A stretch of 64,000 bases of DNA from Acanthochromis polyacanthus (Eukaryota > Chordata > Actinopteri > Pomacentridae). The DNA lies in contig NC_067134.1 in assembly GCF_021347895.1 (NCBI RefSeq), forward strand, positions 25,568,347-25,632,346, read 5' to 3'. The translations under genes and the position numbers were made by a program. Below, one piece after another: positions 1 through 12,000 of the stretch; within the stretch, counting starts at the first letter, position 1; each line of letters starts with the position of its first letter. Under the pieces are notes generated by a model. That model saw only the letters and a program-made list of their open reading frames with translations. It ran no database searches and had not been told where the DNA came from.

Positions 1-530
1 CCTCCACGTCTTTCCTGAGTCTTCCATGTATTTACGGGTTAAAGTTTGTTTGACGTCTGTTCCTTCCAAGATATGTAGCCTTGCATTCTCATATAGTGCG
101 AAAAGAACAACTAACAGCTCCATTTTTCCCATTGCCTTTCACATTTTTGGGTCGCATAGAGTGCATGTTTTCTGAATTATTTCTATCCATTCTGTGACTT
201 TTTGGATATCTTTAGTCAGACATTTTTTTGTTATTGCTTTCTATACTCCCTGCTAGTGGTATTTGTGGTAAATATTGATCACATTTTGTCAATAAAGAAG
301 ACAAATTTCCTAAGTTCCGCAGTACAGCTAAGCATATTATTGATCTAATCTGTCATTACATCTGTCCAGTACTGAGAAATGCTCCGTCATTTTGGGTGTC
401 ATAAAAAACATTCCATTGTTCTTGCGTGTTAATTCCCTCCACAAGACTTTAAACCAGTCAACTTCAGTTAAATCTATATGAGCTTCTTTTTCCCATCTTG
501 ACATCATGACCATTTTTACAGGATACAGAA
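1..530 (-). mobile_element. Probable degenerate LINE (L1/Tx1-like) 3' end, antisense
   Basis: Read on the minus strand, this stretch gives broken protein-like text. It starts near 520 with a W-E-K-E-hydrophobic pattern followed by acidic and tryptophan residues, and ends near 200 with a tryptophan-rich amphipathic stretch. This resembles the C-terminal region of L1-type reverse transcriptase proteins. Stops and frame changes interrupt it, so it is not functional. The family assignment is tentative. No cpb2 signal-peptide exon was found here. Confidence 0.35.
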
Positions 531-569
531 GCCGCCATGGGGTATAAATAATTTTGTATATAACAATTG

Positions 570-596
570 TAGTATTTTTTTTTTTTTTTTTTTTTA
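570..596. repeat. poly(T) tract
   Basis: An almost pure run of T follows an AT-rich stretch just right of the putative antisense LINE remnant. It could be simple sequence or the reverse of a poly(A) tail. Confidence 0.6.
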
Positions 597-866
597 GAAA
601 CGAACTAAACTAACTAAAAAAATATTGAGAATGTACCATTATCATCTCTAACACAGTGGCCTCCCATCTTTTGTCACTTCTTCATGTCATTTCCAGTCAT
701 AAGAAACCTATCGCTCGAATAAAAAAATCCCCATAATCATACAAATAATTTGAGGCCTAACTGTGCACACATAGGTGAAAATAGCAGTTCAGTTCATTTA
801 GTGCATTCTGGCAATAATACATTTTGGCTCACTGACCTTCAAATGTGTGTTTTTCTTTTTATTCAG

Positions 867-3245
867 TGACCAGATTCTGTCAATCACCCCAAAAACACAA
901 GAACACGTGGACATCTTGAGGAACATATCCACACAGTATGAGGTAGAATGAGGTTTTTCTTCACCGGTTGCATACCTCTGTGTTTTGTTTTTTCCCTTCT
1001 GTGAATCGTCACCTGATTTATTCTCTCCCAGACAGCCTTATGGCAGCCTGTTTCACCTCAATACATCAAAGAAGAGACTCAGGTCCACCTCTTTGTTCCT
1101 GCAAACAGCTCAGAGACGGTCAAGGATCTGCTTCAGAGACACGCAGTAACACATGAGTATGTCCAAACGCTCACTGAATGTCTCATAGTTCATTCTGAGT
1201 GAATAATCTGAGCTGTTTGTTTCAGGGTGTTGCTGGCCAACGCTAACGAGCTGATCGAAATGCAGACGAGGAATGACTCCACTGACCCACGAAGCGGCTC
1301 AACTTTCTACGAGAGATATCACAGTCTGGAGGATGTAGGTTTTTCGAATTTTGGTGGCACTCTTCCACAATTAATTCAACTTTACAGTCATTTTTAGGGC
1401 CACAATCAGCAATATTTTAGTAGAAATCAGACACATGAAGCTTCAGTTACAGGATTAGTGCTTTGTAAGGTATAAATGCAAAGTATTTTATGACACTTGA
1501 CAGTTTACAAAGACTCTATCTCCACTGTCAGATCTATTATTGGATAAATAGAACCGCTCACGACAACCCCAACAGGGTGAAAATCATTCTTGTTGGCTCT
1601 TCATATGAGAAGCGACCACTCTATGCTCTGAAGGTAAAGCTTTATCTCTCTTTTTAAGGTGTAATGAAGTTTTATGATCTTTTCCTGGCAAATTAAACTA
1701 CATTATTTGTTACGTTTGAAGCATTTTAAGTTGAAAAATGTTTTGAAATGTGTCAAAATTGAATATATGATGATTGTTTGACTTCTTTTCCCTCAGTTGT
1801 CTTTCAATAACAGGACCAATAAGAAAGCGATGTGGATCGACTGTGGGATTCACGCCAGGGAGTGGGTGTCTCCTGCTTTCTGCTTATGGTTTGTTCACTA
1901 TGTGAGTACAGTTGGTCTGTGCGGTGCTGTTTTTGTGATTTTTTTTTTTTTTTTTTTAAATTGTCAGAGCACTTAACTCATCTATTTGCTTTTTCTCTCC
2001 CAGTCTTTGTCGTTTTACAACATAAACCAAGACATCACTCACATCCTGGACAACATGGATGTCTACGTCCTGCCTGTCCTGAACCCGGATGGATACAAGT
2101 ACACCTGGACATCAGTAAGAACACATGAGCACCGCTGGAGCAGATGTGACAACAGTAATTTCAGCTGGATTTATGGTTTGCCCCTGATTTTTTTTTCTTT
2201 TTTTGTCTCAGAATAGAATGTGGAGGAAGAACCGCTCTATCAGCAAAACTACTTCCTGCATCGGAGTTGATCTGAACAGAAACTTTGATGCCAACTGGTG
2301 CAGTAAGTTCTGCTCTGACGTTACAGTTAATCCACTACAGTAAGATATTCAGATTTCTGCCCCTTTAACAACAACCAGCCATTAATATTTGGGTCAATAT
2401 ATAACTGAGAAACTTTTGAAGTCCATGGGATATATCTTTCTTCTTCTGATAGAGTTCCTAACCTGGGAATGCCACATAAAGTTACTTAGATGTAGTTTTT
2501 CCCTGTTGGATTCCTTGTTGATGCAAACGCAGAGCTCAGCTCAGTCATGATTTGATCTACAAGTTCAAATGTTCCCGTTCAACCCAGCGGAAGGAGCCTC
2601 TCACGATCCCTGCACTGAGATCTACTGTGGAACGTTCCCCGAGTCCGAGCCGGAGTCTCAGGCCGTGGCCAACTTCCTTCGTAGCCACAAGGACACAGTT
2701 CAGCTCTACCTCACCATCCACTCCTACTCCCAGATGCTGCTCTTCCCGTATTCCTGCACACTGGAGGAAGCAGAGAACCACAGAGATCTGGTGAGTGGTT
2801 TGGTCAGCAACTGTTCAAATGTTCAGCTTCTGTTCTTTTAAATCCTTGTTTAAATACCTTTTCAAAGCTTGAGATGGCCCAAGAAGCTGCACAGAAAATC
2901 CGAAGATACTACAGGAACATCTACAGATACGGTGCAGGAGCAAAGACGATATGTAAGAAAGTTTTATTCTTAAAGTAAAATCAGCTTGATTTGTGTCTAG
3001 CTCACACAGGTCTGACCGTCTTTTCTCCAGACTTTGCTCCTGGCGGTTCGGACGACTGGGCGTACAACCTCGGCATCAAATACTCCTTCACGTTTGAGCT
3101 CCAGGACCGTGGGCGTTATGGCTTCCTGCTGCCACCGTCTCACATTTCCGGTGCCTGCAATGAAGCTCTGCTCGCCGTGAAGACGATTGCCCTGAAGGTT
3201 ATACAGAAAACACAAGCTCCAACGAGTCCTTCTCCAACTTTCTGA
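867..3245 (+). CDS. cpb2: Carboxypeptidase B2 (TAFI, plasma carboxypeptidase B), 5'-partial
   Basis: Secreted M14 zinc metallocarboxypeptidase that removes C-terminal Lys/Arg; CPB2 removes them from partly digested fibrin and so slows fibrinolysis. Ten coding exons: 867-942, 1032-1156, 1226-1334, 1532-1633, 1797-1901, 2004-2114, 2212-2302, 2588-2790, 2868-2952 and 3031-3245 (1222 nt, about 407 residues), all with GT-AG borders and consistent phases. The first two and part of the third encode the activation propeptide. The catalytic set is complete: HAREW zinc ligands (exon 1797-1901), the NRMWRKNR and DLNRNF substrate-binding segments (2212-2302), the third zinc ligand His in TIHSYSQ (2588-2790), and the Tyr248-equivalent plus TFELQD catalytic Glu in the last exon. 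Asp at the 255-equivalent position (GGSDDW) predicts basic, B-type specificity. The APGG just before it and the downstream zc3h13 favour CPB2 over pancreatic CPB1. The signal-peptide exon lies outside the window. Confidence 0.9.
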
Positions 3246-3740
3246 GAGGCTTCACCTGTTGTTAAGGTCAGGAATTCAAGTTTTTGAGCAGTTTTTGTGA
3301 GTAAAACCTTTGTAGTATCACTAAAAGATCTGTTAACTTGGAAGAGTCCAGTATTGAGGATAGTCAATTTGTCATTTTTGAATTTTTCACCAGATGTCTG
3401 TAACTCTGTACTTTATATCCAACTCATTGTCAACTACACATGACTGTGTACAACTTTTATAACTCTCATATGGCTTTTTTACAGGTTGCCCAGGATTTGC
3501 TCTGAACCCGATGGAACCACCATCTCCTATTTGGTCGCCGGTTCAGCAAGATGCTTCAGAAAACACCACAATTTTGTCTCAGAAGATATGGAATTAAACT
3601 AGATTTTGTTTTGTGTATCGTAATCCCCCTGCTTGTTCAAATGTGCTTTAACTTTTGTCACGTCTCTTTGTAATGATGTGCCTTGATTAAAAGAGGTTTT
3701 TATCTCAACCTGGTAAATAAAAAAATCACACATACAGTAT
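3246..3740 (+). other. cpb2: cpb2 3' UTR with polyadenylation signals
   Basis: Non-coding sequence after the TGA at 3243-3245. ATTAAA at 3686-3691 and AATAAA at 3716-3721 are the likely poly(A) signals, so cleavage is expected near 3735-3745. An additional 3' UTR intron is possible (acceptor-like tract near 3484) but is not required. Confidence 0.6.
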
Positions 3741-4890
3741 GTAAGTGATATAACTGAGTACTTGAGTATTTGTGTTCGATACAGTGATTCTAAAATGGAG
3801 AGAGATAAGAGTGAACAAGTCCAAAGGATTTTTAAGGTCACATATGGTCAAAGTCCACTTTTATTGAGTTTTATGGTTCTGGTAAACTTGGAAGCGTAAA
3901 CTGAAAAGATGTACTTCTGCCATCTCTCAAGTTACATTATAGTTTTATTTACTTTCTAGAGCTGCTTCTGCAAATTCTAAAATATGTTACCAAAAAAATC
4001 ACAGCAAATGTTCTGTTCTTGGCTGCAAGAGTTAAGTGTTCATGTACTCGCAGCATCTGAACTGAAGACTGACGAAAGTATGTTTATTTTTTATGCTTTT
4101 TTCCAGACATGGTGGAGCAGTGACCAAGGACTGTTTCTGTTGACGTAATTTCGTGCTGCCTGTTGTGCTTCGGTGCAACCTAAACTTGCCCAGTGTGTTG
4201 ACATCTTTTGCTCTTTACTTCTCTCCTGCTCTCTGTGCTCACATAAACCACATTTTAATACAGCTAAATCCCAAAAAAAGCTATTTTGATTTTTGTTTCT
4301 GCTGTCAGACAATAGAACAAATATGAATAGTGACTGAAAAGCATCGCTGTTAAGACTAGATGACCATATTTTGATGACCAAAAACCAGGAAACTCTGCCA
4401 GGCAATAAGATACTGAAATGATAGTTGACTCAAAGATGCCTTGTAATTTCAATACATTTATAGTATCCTCCTCTGTATGGATAGAAAATTGTTATATTAT
4501 CAAATATTATCTATAACCAAAGATACAAATATGGTCAGATAGGCTTCTCAGAGGTTACTCAATATGCTTTATAATGGCAAGTTTCAAAAATAACGAATGA
4601 AATAAAGACAGAAGTAATGTCTCTTCTGGATTAGGAAAAACAAAATGAAAGAGAAAGTTCTGGTTTCACATACAGCCTCAGTGGGGTTAGCTCTGTGCTG
4701 TGAGTCACAGATGCAGAGAGAGTTTTATTCCTGAAGGGGGCATCAGGGCCTAAGCAATCATGATACAAATTAATAATCTTTGCACTATTTTGAGCTAAAA
4801 ACTGAAAAAATCCCTCTGTGGACATGTTAGACCTTAATAATTCGCTGAAAGGAGCCACAAAATGCACCATTTAAGCGTGTTTTGGAAGCT
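3741..4890. other. Intergenic spacer between cpb2 and zc3h13
   Basis: AT-rich sequence without splice-consistent coding exons. The minus-strand ORFs here (about 60-105 codons) lack family resemblance or domain patterns and look like chance. No clear repeat was recognised. Confidence 0.5.
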
Positions 4891-5400
4891 ACAATGTAAA
4901 ATAACACCAGTAGGTGGCGGTGATGAGTCACTGTGCGGTATAAAGCAGCCTCTTCAACACCACCGAAGAAGAGCAGGACGTATGACGCTCACTGTCCGCC
5001 AATATGAAGGCACCCGAGGCAGACTGTGCCTTTGATTTTAAAGATTAAGCCTTGTTATTTCTACAAGTGCTAAATCAGCCAACTTGACTTTAGTAGATGC
5101 GACACCGACATAAAATCTTGGGTGAGGCTGTTTTTTTTGTCTACATATCAGCTTTAAGGCTGCTGGAGGAGGCTGGAAGGCCCCGCGCTAACACTAGACT
5201 CACAGTTAACTTTAGCATTAGCCTCCATTCGCCTGTTAGTTTCCACTATGAGGCGTCCAGAATATTTAACGTTAGTCATTAACAGGCCAAGCGTTTTACA
5301 TATTACACTAATGTGGGGAAGTTAAAGTCTGTAAAGCGTAGAATTAAAGTCGCGTAGTTTGCGAGGAAGCTAACCAGAAGCTAGCATGCAGTACTGCGGG
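4890..5400 (+). promoter_or_regulatory. zc3h13: Probable zc3h13 promoter and 5' UTR region
   Basis: More GC- and CpG-rich than its surroundings. It includes a TATA-like GGTATAAAG near 4937-4945 and a run of CG dinucleotides around 4970-5020. A 5' untranslated exon ending near the GT-rich segment after 5040 would splice to the start-codon exon at about 6055. The precise start site cannot be read from sequence alone. Confidence 0.35.
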
Positions 5401-5923
5401 TAGAAGTTAGCACAGACAACAGCAATATTTGGATATGTTTAAGTTTTGATTACTGAAAGTGCAGGAACCCCTCAAGCAAAGTCAAATCGAGTAATGTCAA
5501 ATTATTACTAGATTTGAAGAGTGTTTATGTCGATATGGCACCTGACTTTACTTAATTGCTGCACATGTTATCGGCCAGGCAGCAGCAAACAATTAGCATA
5601 AAGACTTGGCAAAATCAGTTTGGAAAACCAAAATAAAACAGAATAAACCGTTAAGCATAAAAAAAATAGTGTCTAAAATACAGTAAATATTAAATGGGGC
5701 GATATATAATTGAGGGACTTTTGAAATCTTGTGTACATTATTATTAAATGTTAAAAAAATGTTTTTATGGTCTTTATGATCACGTCTTTACAAATTCTAT
5801 AATGATTTATTATGGAAACAATCACTTATTGAAAGATACTTTCAAGATGCCAGACATGGACATGAATGTTGTTTTTTGATGGTAAAGAAACAACAATTAT
5901 AAAGAAACAACAATCAAAAAAAT

Positions 5924-5953
5924 ATTTGCATACATATATATATGTATGCAAAT
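5924..5953. promoter_or_regulatory. Perfect 30-bp palindrome ending in two octamer motifs
   Basis: A perfect inverted repeat: ATTTGCAT at the left end, its complement ATGCAAAT at the right end, and an alternating TA core. ATTTGCAT is the POU-domain (Oct) octamer. It lies about 110 bp before the zc3h13 start codon, in the likely 5' UTR intron. Function is inferred; an AT microsatellite-like palindrome could also arise by chance. Confidence 0.4.
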
Positions 5954-6063
5954 GTCAAAGTGTGCCGACTGATCCTGGCTGTTATGGTTAAGTTGTTATC
6001 CTGCTGATCACAGCACACAGACGTTCTCTAAGCAGGTTGCTCTCATTTTCTCAGTCCTGCAGA

Positions 6064-9000
6064 ATGTCCAAGATCAGGCGGAAGGTAACAGTGGAGAATT
6101 CAAAAACCATATCTGACAGCAGCAGCAGCAGCACCACAACCAGCAGCACCACCAACCCCGCCGCCCCCTCTCGCAGGCCCAGTGTGTTCGAAAGGCTCGG
6201 CCCCAGCACTGGGAGTAATGCTGCTGATGTATGTATTACCGAGTATAGCCTTTCTTCTCTCGATGCTCTCCTACACACCCTGAAGATGTGGTTGTTTCTG
6301 TTAGTGTACTTACAACTGTGACAGCTCTGTGGTGTCGGTGGGTTTTTCTTGACTTCTTCTGGTGTCTTTCAGAGTCACTGTAGAAATTGGCTGAAGACTG
6401 GTAATTGCAGTTACGGCAACACTTGTCGATACACACATGGAACTCAGCCACGAGGCAAAGGATTTAGCTTTAGCCGGTGAGACTTCTGGGACTTGTCACT
6501 GTGTTATGTTTTAGTATTTTTGATTCTCTCCACATAAAAACCAATGTGTAATCTGTGCGTTTGGTTTTGTTTGTGTGTTTTAACGGAGCAGGTCAACCGA
6601 GAGGCCCACAGGTGATCTGCGGGAGAGGATGAAGAATAAAAGACAGGATGTTGACACGGAAAACATAAAGCGAGATTTAGACGAGCCCACATCCCCCACA
6701 GTGAGAGTGAGTAAAAATGAATAATCCGTTTGGGTGTGGTGAGTCGATAGCGGATTGTAAAATAACGAAAGTTAATTGTACTGCTGATCCTGAATCTGAT
6801 GTTGACTTGTAACTACTAACACGTGGAGCCTTTAAAATAAGATAATATAAAAATCTATTTGTGTGTCAATCTGCAGCAGAGAGACTCCTCCAGAGGCCGA
6901 CACAGGGAGAAGGAGGATATAAAGATCACTAAAGAGCGCACCCCAGCCAGTGAAGAAGAGCCCACAGAGTGGGAAACTAATCGTGAAGGTTCAGTAGCTC
7001 GTTTGCGATGCAGTAAAATGCCGTACTGGCTGATGTTATGGATTGATGTGAACCAAAGAACATTAATATGTGCTTTGACACGACAGATTCTGATATCGGT
7101 GACTACGACTACGAGCTGTCCCTCGAGATGAAGCGCCAGAAGATTCAACGTGAGCTGATGAAACTGGAACAGGAGAATTTGGAAAAGAGAGAAGAGATTG
7201 TCATCAAGAAAGATGAAAACACCACAAAAAACAGAGCCTCAGCCTTGCCAAAGGTAAGCATGACTTTCCTTCTGTCTCAGTTTAACAGTATTCAGTATTC
7301 AGATTTCAGGGCCTTCACTATAGTCTCCAAGAGGAACTGCCATTTGAATTTCACCCTCAGATGTCCCTTCTTGTCCCTCAGGCCTCCCCCGAGCCACTGA
7401 GCTCCAAAGAATCACACTCTTCCAGAAAGTCCAGTGGCTCCCCGAAACACAAAAGTGGAACCAAAGTGCCCGGCTCTGGGAAGAAAGAGAAGAAGGCATC
7501 CGTGTCCTCGCCTGTTTCAGAAACTGCCAGGTAGGAGTCAGTTGATAGTGTCAGAATTTAAGTTTTGTGTGCCTGTAAACCATGTAGAATCATTCCTTTA
7601 TTCCTTGGTGTGATGAATATCATAATTTTAACTCTCTTCCAACCAGTTTCTTTGAATTTTCATCAAATTTTGTCTATTTGGAAAATAGTCAAATTCATGT
7701 AGGCATAGTATATTTGACAAAAACCAAAAAAATTAAGAAGATACATTAAATATTCACCTGTTCATGTCCTGAGAATTGGTTTTCAGTTGCAGCTTTTTCC
7801 CCTAATTTTTGACGCAAGGCAAATTTAAGATAAGATCTACTTTATTCATCCGATAGGAAATTATTATTTTATTTTTTTATCCCTGGGTTTGCCTCTGGAT
7901 TTTAGTCTCGGTATTCGTGGCAAATTGCAGATGTAAACAAGCTTAGATGATGTGTACATATGCCAGATTCCAAGTGAACCAGTAGAATTAGTTTTGTTTT
8001 ATGATCAGTTCGAGAATTAACTGAATATTTTAATCCTTGTTATTAAACTTAGTTTATTGTCTTTGAGGGTATTAGGCATTATTTTATTTTATGTATTGAC
8101 CTACTGACATTATTTAAGTCGTACGGTCAGATAAATGAAGGTGTGATTCATATTTTTCATCTTATTTCAAGCAGGTCCTCAAAAGGAAGCCACAGTAAGA
8201 AAAAAGGGCCCCGTACCCCCAGTCCCCCTCCTCCAGTCCCTCTGGACCTCCCTGTGGTCGTGAAGAAGCACAAAGGGAAACACAAGAACAAGGAGAAATC
8301 TGAAGAGAAGCAGAAGGAGGGGAAAGATCGGGGACGAGATACAGAGAAACATAAAGAGAAGAAGGAAAAACGCAGGTACAGGGCAGATCCAGATGCGTAG
8401 TTATTCCATATCAACTCGTGTTTTTCACCCTCTTGAATGAAATCTTTTTGTTCGTAGGGATCGATCGGACAGCTCCCACAAGGCCAAGCGGTCGGTGACA
8501 TCAGAGGAGCGTTCTGGCAGCGTGTCGTCTCCATCCAGGGGTGCATCGCCCACCGTCAGGAAGAAATCCATCTCTCCTAAAGTTTCATCCCATAAGGCCG
8601 CTGTACTTCCCTCCCCTCCTCACAGGTCAGCACACCGACCAGTGAGCCAACCTTTATCTAGTCATTGAATACTGAATGTGACGGCCGTGTGGGAATAATA
8701 TTCTGTCACTGCAGGTCTCCTTCACCTCCACGCCACCAGCGAACGCCCACTCCTCCCCGCCACCACTCCCCTTCCTCCCACTCGGGCTCCTCCGCCCAGC
8801 GACACTCCCCGTCTCCGCGGCGCCGTCGCTCTTCTTCTCCGTCCTACCACCGGAGCAGCACGGCGCAGGCCTCCTCGCCTCCGAGCTCCCGCCGGTCTCG
8901 ATCGCCTCCCGCCTCCCACGACGCCTCGTCTCCTCACCGGCGGTCTGACAGATCGAGTCCCTCCCGGCGCCATTCCAGGGGCCGCGAGAGGAGTCGTGGG

Positions 9001-12000
9001 GAGAGGGAGAGGAGCCCGCCAGCCCAGGAGCGCAGACATGAGCGCAGAGACGGTATTTCTACCTTCTACTGCTGTGTTTGTCTGCTTTGGGTTTCGCTTT
9101 TTCCAACATGATATAGCGAGCTGAAGAAGTCAAATTTAAGGGCTTAACTTTATGACTCACTGAACCCTGATCAGTTTGTCTGCCTTTTGTTGCGCTTCAC
9201 ACTTTTACTCACTAAAGCTTGCGGTAGAGGATGTTTTCTGGGGATTTTAACCAAAGTATAATGCCATAAATCAGAGAAACGATCGGATTACGGTTGAATT
9301 TCTTTAATTCTCCATTTCACGAATGTGGAGAAATGCCTACATATGCTTTAATGTAAAAAAAATGTTGGTTTTACATACTATAGATATTTTACTTTACATT
9401 TTTAATTAGTTTCCATCCTTGTCCTCATATACCCTCTGTATAAACACAGCATACCTCAGTTTAGTTCAGCCAGAAAGTGGCAAAAAGAGGCTTGCTGGTT
9501 GCAACGAGAGCAAAATTTTTGTCCCGTTGCAGAGTCGGCTTAGAGCAAGCTGTTTTTTTTTTTGGTAATTTTAAAAATGAATCGCACATAATGAAGGGAT
9601 TTTGCAAAAATGTCCCAGTTTAAAACTTAGTAGTAGTTGTTTTGTCCAAATCCTGATCAGTTTAAGTACCATCAGAAAGTAGAAAATCCAATGATTCTTC
9701 CAGTTTTTTCAGTTTAACTGATAGATTATGTAATTTTGATCATTCAAAACAAAAAAAACAGAACCCACTGATAGATTTTGGAGTTCAGAGGGTTAACTCA
9801 GTGGATCAACTTGCTTCTTCTGCCTTTTCTTTAAAACAAAACCTCCGTTTCAGTTCAGTTTTTCTGTCTTCATGATGGTTTTTATTTATCTGAATCTATT
9901 GAATAAATCCATAGAAGTTCAGAGTGACAAAAGACGGTAGAAGTTAAATCGTCTTATTGGCCTTGAAACTACGGTAGAAATGTCTACAGCCCACCACATT
10001 TTCTTTTTGATTGGGTGATTTCTTGGAAATGTAGTAATCAAAAAGTTTTTTATTCTCTAGAAGTGGCTCGTTGGCTTCACATTTTTCCATGAATCACTTG
10101 TTAAACTCTGTCTTTTGTAAACAGACAGCCGCAGCAAACGAGACAAAGACAGCGTCCGTGACGACCGGGACTACGACTCGGAGCAGGTCTCGTCCCGGGA
10201 CGTCCGCGACGACAGGGACGCCAGAGACGCCCGCGACCGACGGGACACTCGTGATCGAGGACGGGAAACGACCAGAGAGTCTCGCGACAGCCGAGATAAC
10301 AGGGACGTGAAGGACTCGAGAGACAGCAGGACGGACACCCGATCCAGTCGAGAGTCGCTCGAGCGTCGGGACCGCGAGAGAGACCGAGAGCGGGAGAAGG
10401 AGAGGGAGCGGGAGCGGGAGAAGGAGCGAGAGAGGGAGAGGACGGAGACGCATAGGAAGGAGGACCTGGTTCAGGACGACAGGAGTTACGGGAGAGGTCA
10501 TGGACGGGACGAAGGAGGGAGAAGTGAAGGGAGGACGGAGAGCAGGACGGACAGAGCGGAGCGGAATGGACGAGGAAGAGGTCGCGCTAACGAAACATCT
10601 GATAAAGGCAAGAATTCATAGTACTTCATGAATCTACAAGATGGCACTACTTTGCGTGGTTGGGTTTAATTTCTCTTCTTTTTCGTCCCTCAGGCTCAAA
10701 CAGAAACTCCCGAGGTTCCCAACTGGAAAGCAGCCACGACAACTGGGATTCACGGAGCAGTGCCGTTCGTGAACGGAGCGCCGAGAAGAGCACGGATCGC
10801 AGCGCCACCGAAAGGAGCTCCGAGAGGGGTTCGGACCGAGACCGCTATGAGAGCGACAGAAGAGGAGAGCAGGCTCGAGACTCCTCCTACGACAGGAGAG
10901 GAGGACATGGAGAGCGGGATCGCAGAGACAACAGGGAGAGAGGTGACGGGTTTGAGCTAAAAAATAGTCCGAATATCAAATGAAGGATTCACAACTGATT
11001 CAAGCGTCTTTTTTTTTCTTTTTAGACCAAAGAGCAGCTTCTCCAAGCAGACACCAGGGGAGGTTAGAGGAGTCTGAGAGGGAGGAGAGAAGGGAGGAGC
11101 GCCGGACAGACAGAGCAGAGGACAGACGGGAGGACAGGACCCGAGACAGAGAGCGAGAGAGAGACAGGGAGAGGGAAAGGGAGAAGGAAAAGGACAGGGA
11201 GAGAGAGAGGGAGAAGGAGCGGGAGAAGGAGAGGGAGAGGGAGGCAGAGAGGGAGAGAGCCAGAGAGAGAGAGAGGGAAAGGGAGAGAGAACGGGAGAGG
11301 GAGAGAGAGCGCGAAGAGAGGGAGAGGGAGAGGAAGGAGAGGGAACGGGAGAGGGAGAGAGAGAGGGAGCAGCGAGAGAGGGAGAGGCAGCGGGAGTGGG
11401 AGGAGAGGGAGAGAGAGAGGGGGAGGGAGGAGAGGCGGGAGAGGAGGGAGGACGCCAGGGACGACCGGTCCGTCCGAGACACCCGGGACGATCGCAAGCT
11501 GAGGCAAGTGTCACCGTCAGTTTTTCTTCATCAGTGTGTTCATGAGTCACTGTGAACAGATGGGGAAGTTGTTAGACTGGGATGCACAAGAGAGGCTCAT
11601 TTATGTATTGCTTTGTTTCAGAGATTTATGCTTTTTTTTAACCCTAATGTCGTCCTGTGGGTCAAATTGACCCATTTCCAAGTTTGAAAATGTGGGAAAA
11701 AAAATATTTCACAGTGAAACTACTGATGTCCACATTTTCAACATTTTCAGGAAATTTTTGAACATTTTTTGATGGGGAAAAAAAGAAATGTAAAAAAACA
11801 GTTTCTTGAAGAATATTCACATAAAAATCAACTAAAATTAGCGATTTTTGTTTTGTGAATGTTCTTAAAGAATATATATATGTAATAACTTTAGATATTT
11901 TGAGGATTTTTGGGGAAGATTTTTCTCATTTTTTGAAAATATTTCCAAGAATTTTCTTGCCTAATTTGAGTCTTTTTTAAAATAAAACTTTTAAGGGGAA

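Noticed and set aside
2552..2794. Plus and minus ORFs of 74-80 codons over cpb2 exon 8
   Set aside because: Alternative-frame shadows of the carboxypeptidase exon 2588-2790, whose true frame has the TIHSYSQ zinc ligand.
10957..11550. Antisense ORFs of 147-197 codons rich in Ser/Leu/Pro
   Set aside because: They are the complement of the purine-rich R/E repeat coding exon of zc3h13; the repeat makes stops rare in several frames. No independent gene signals.
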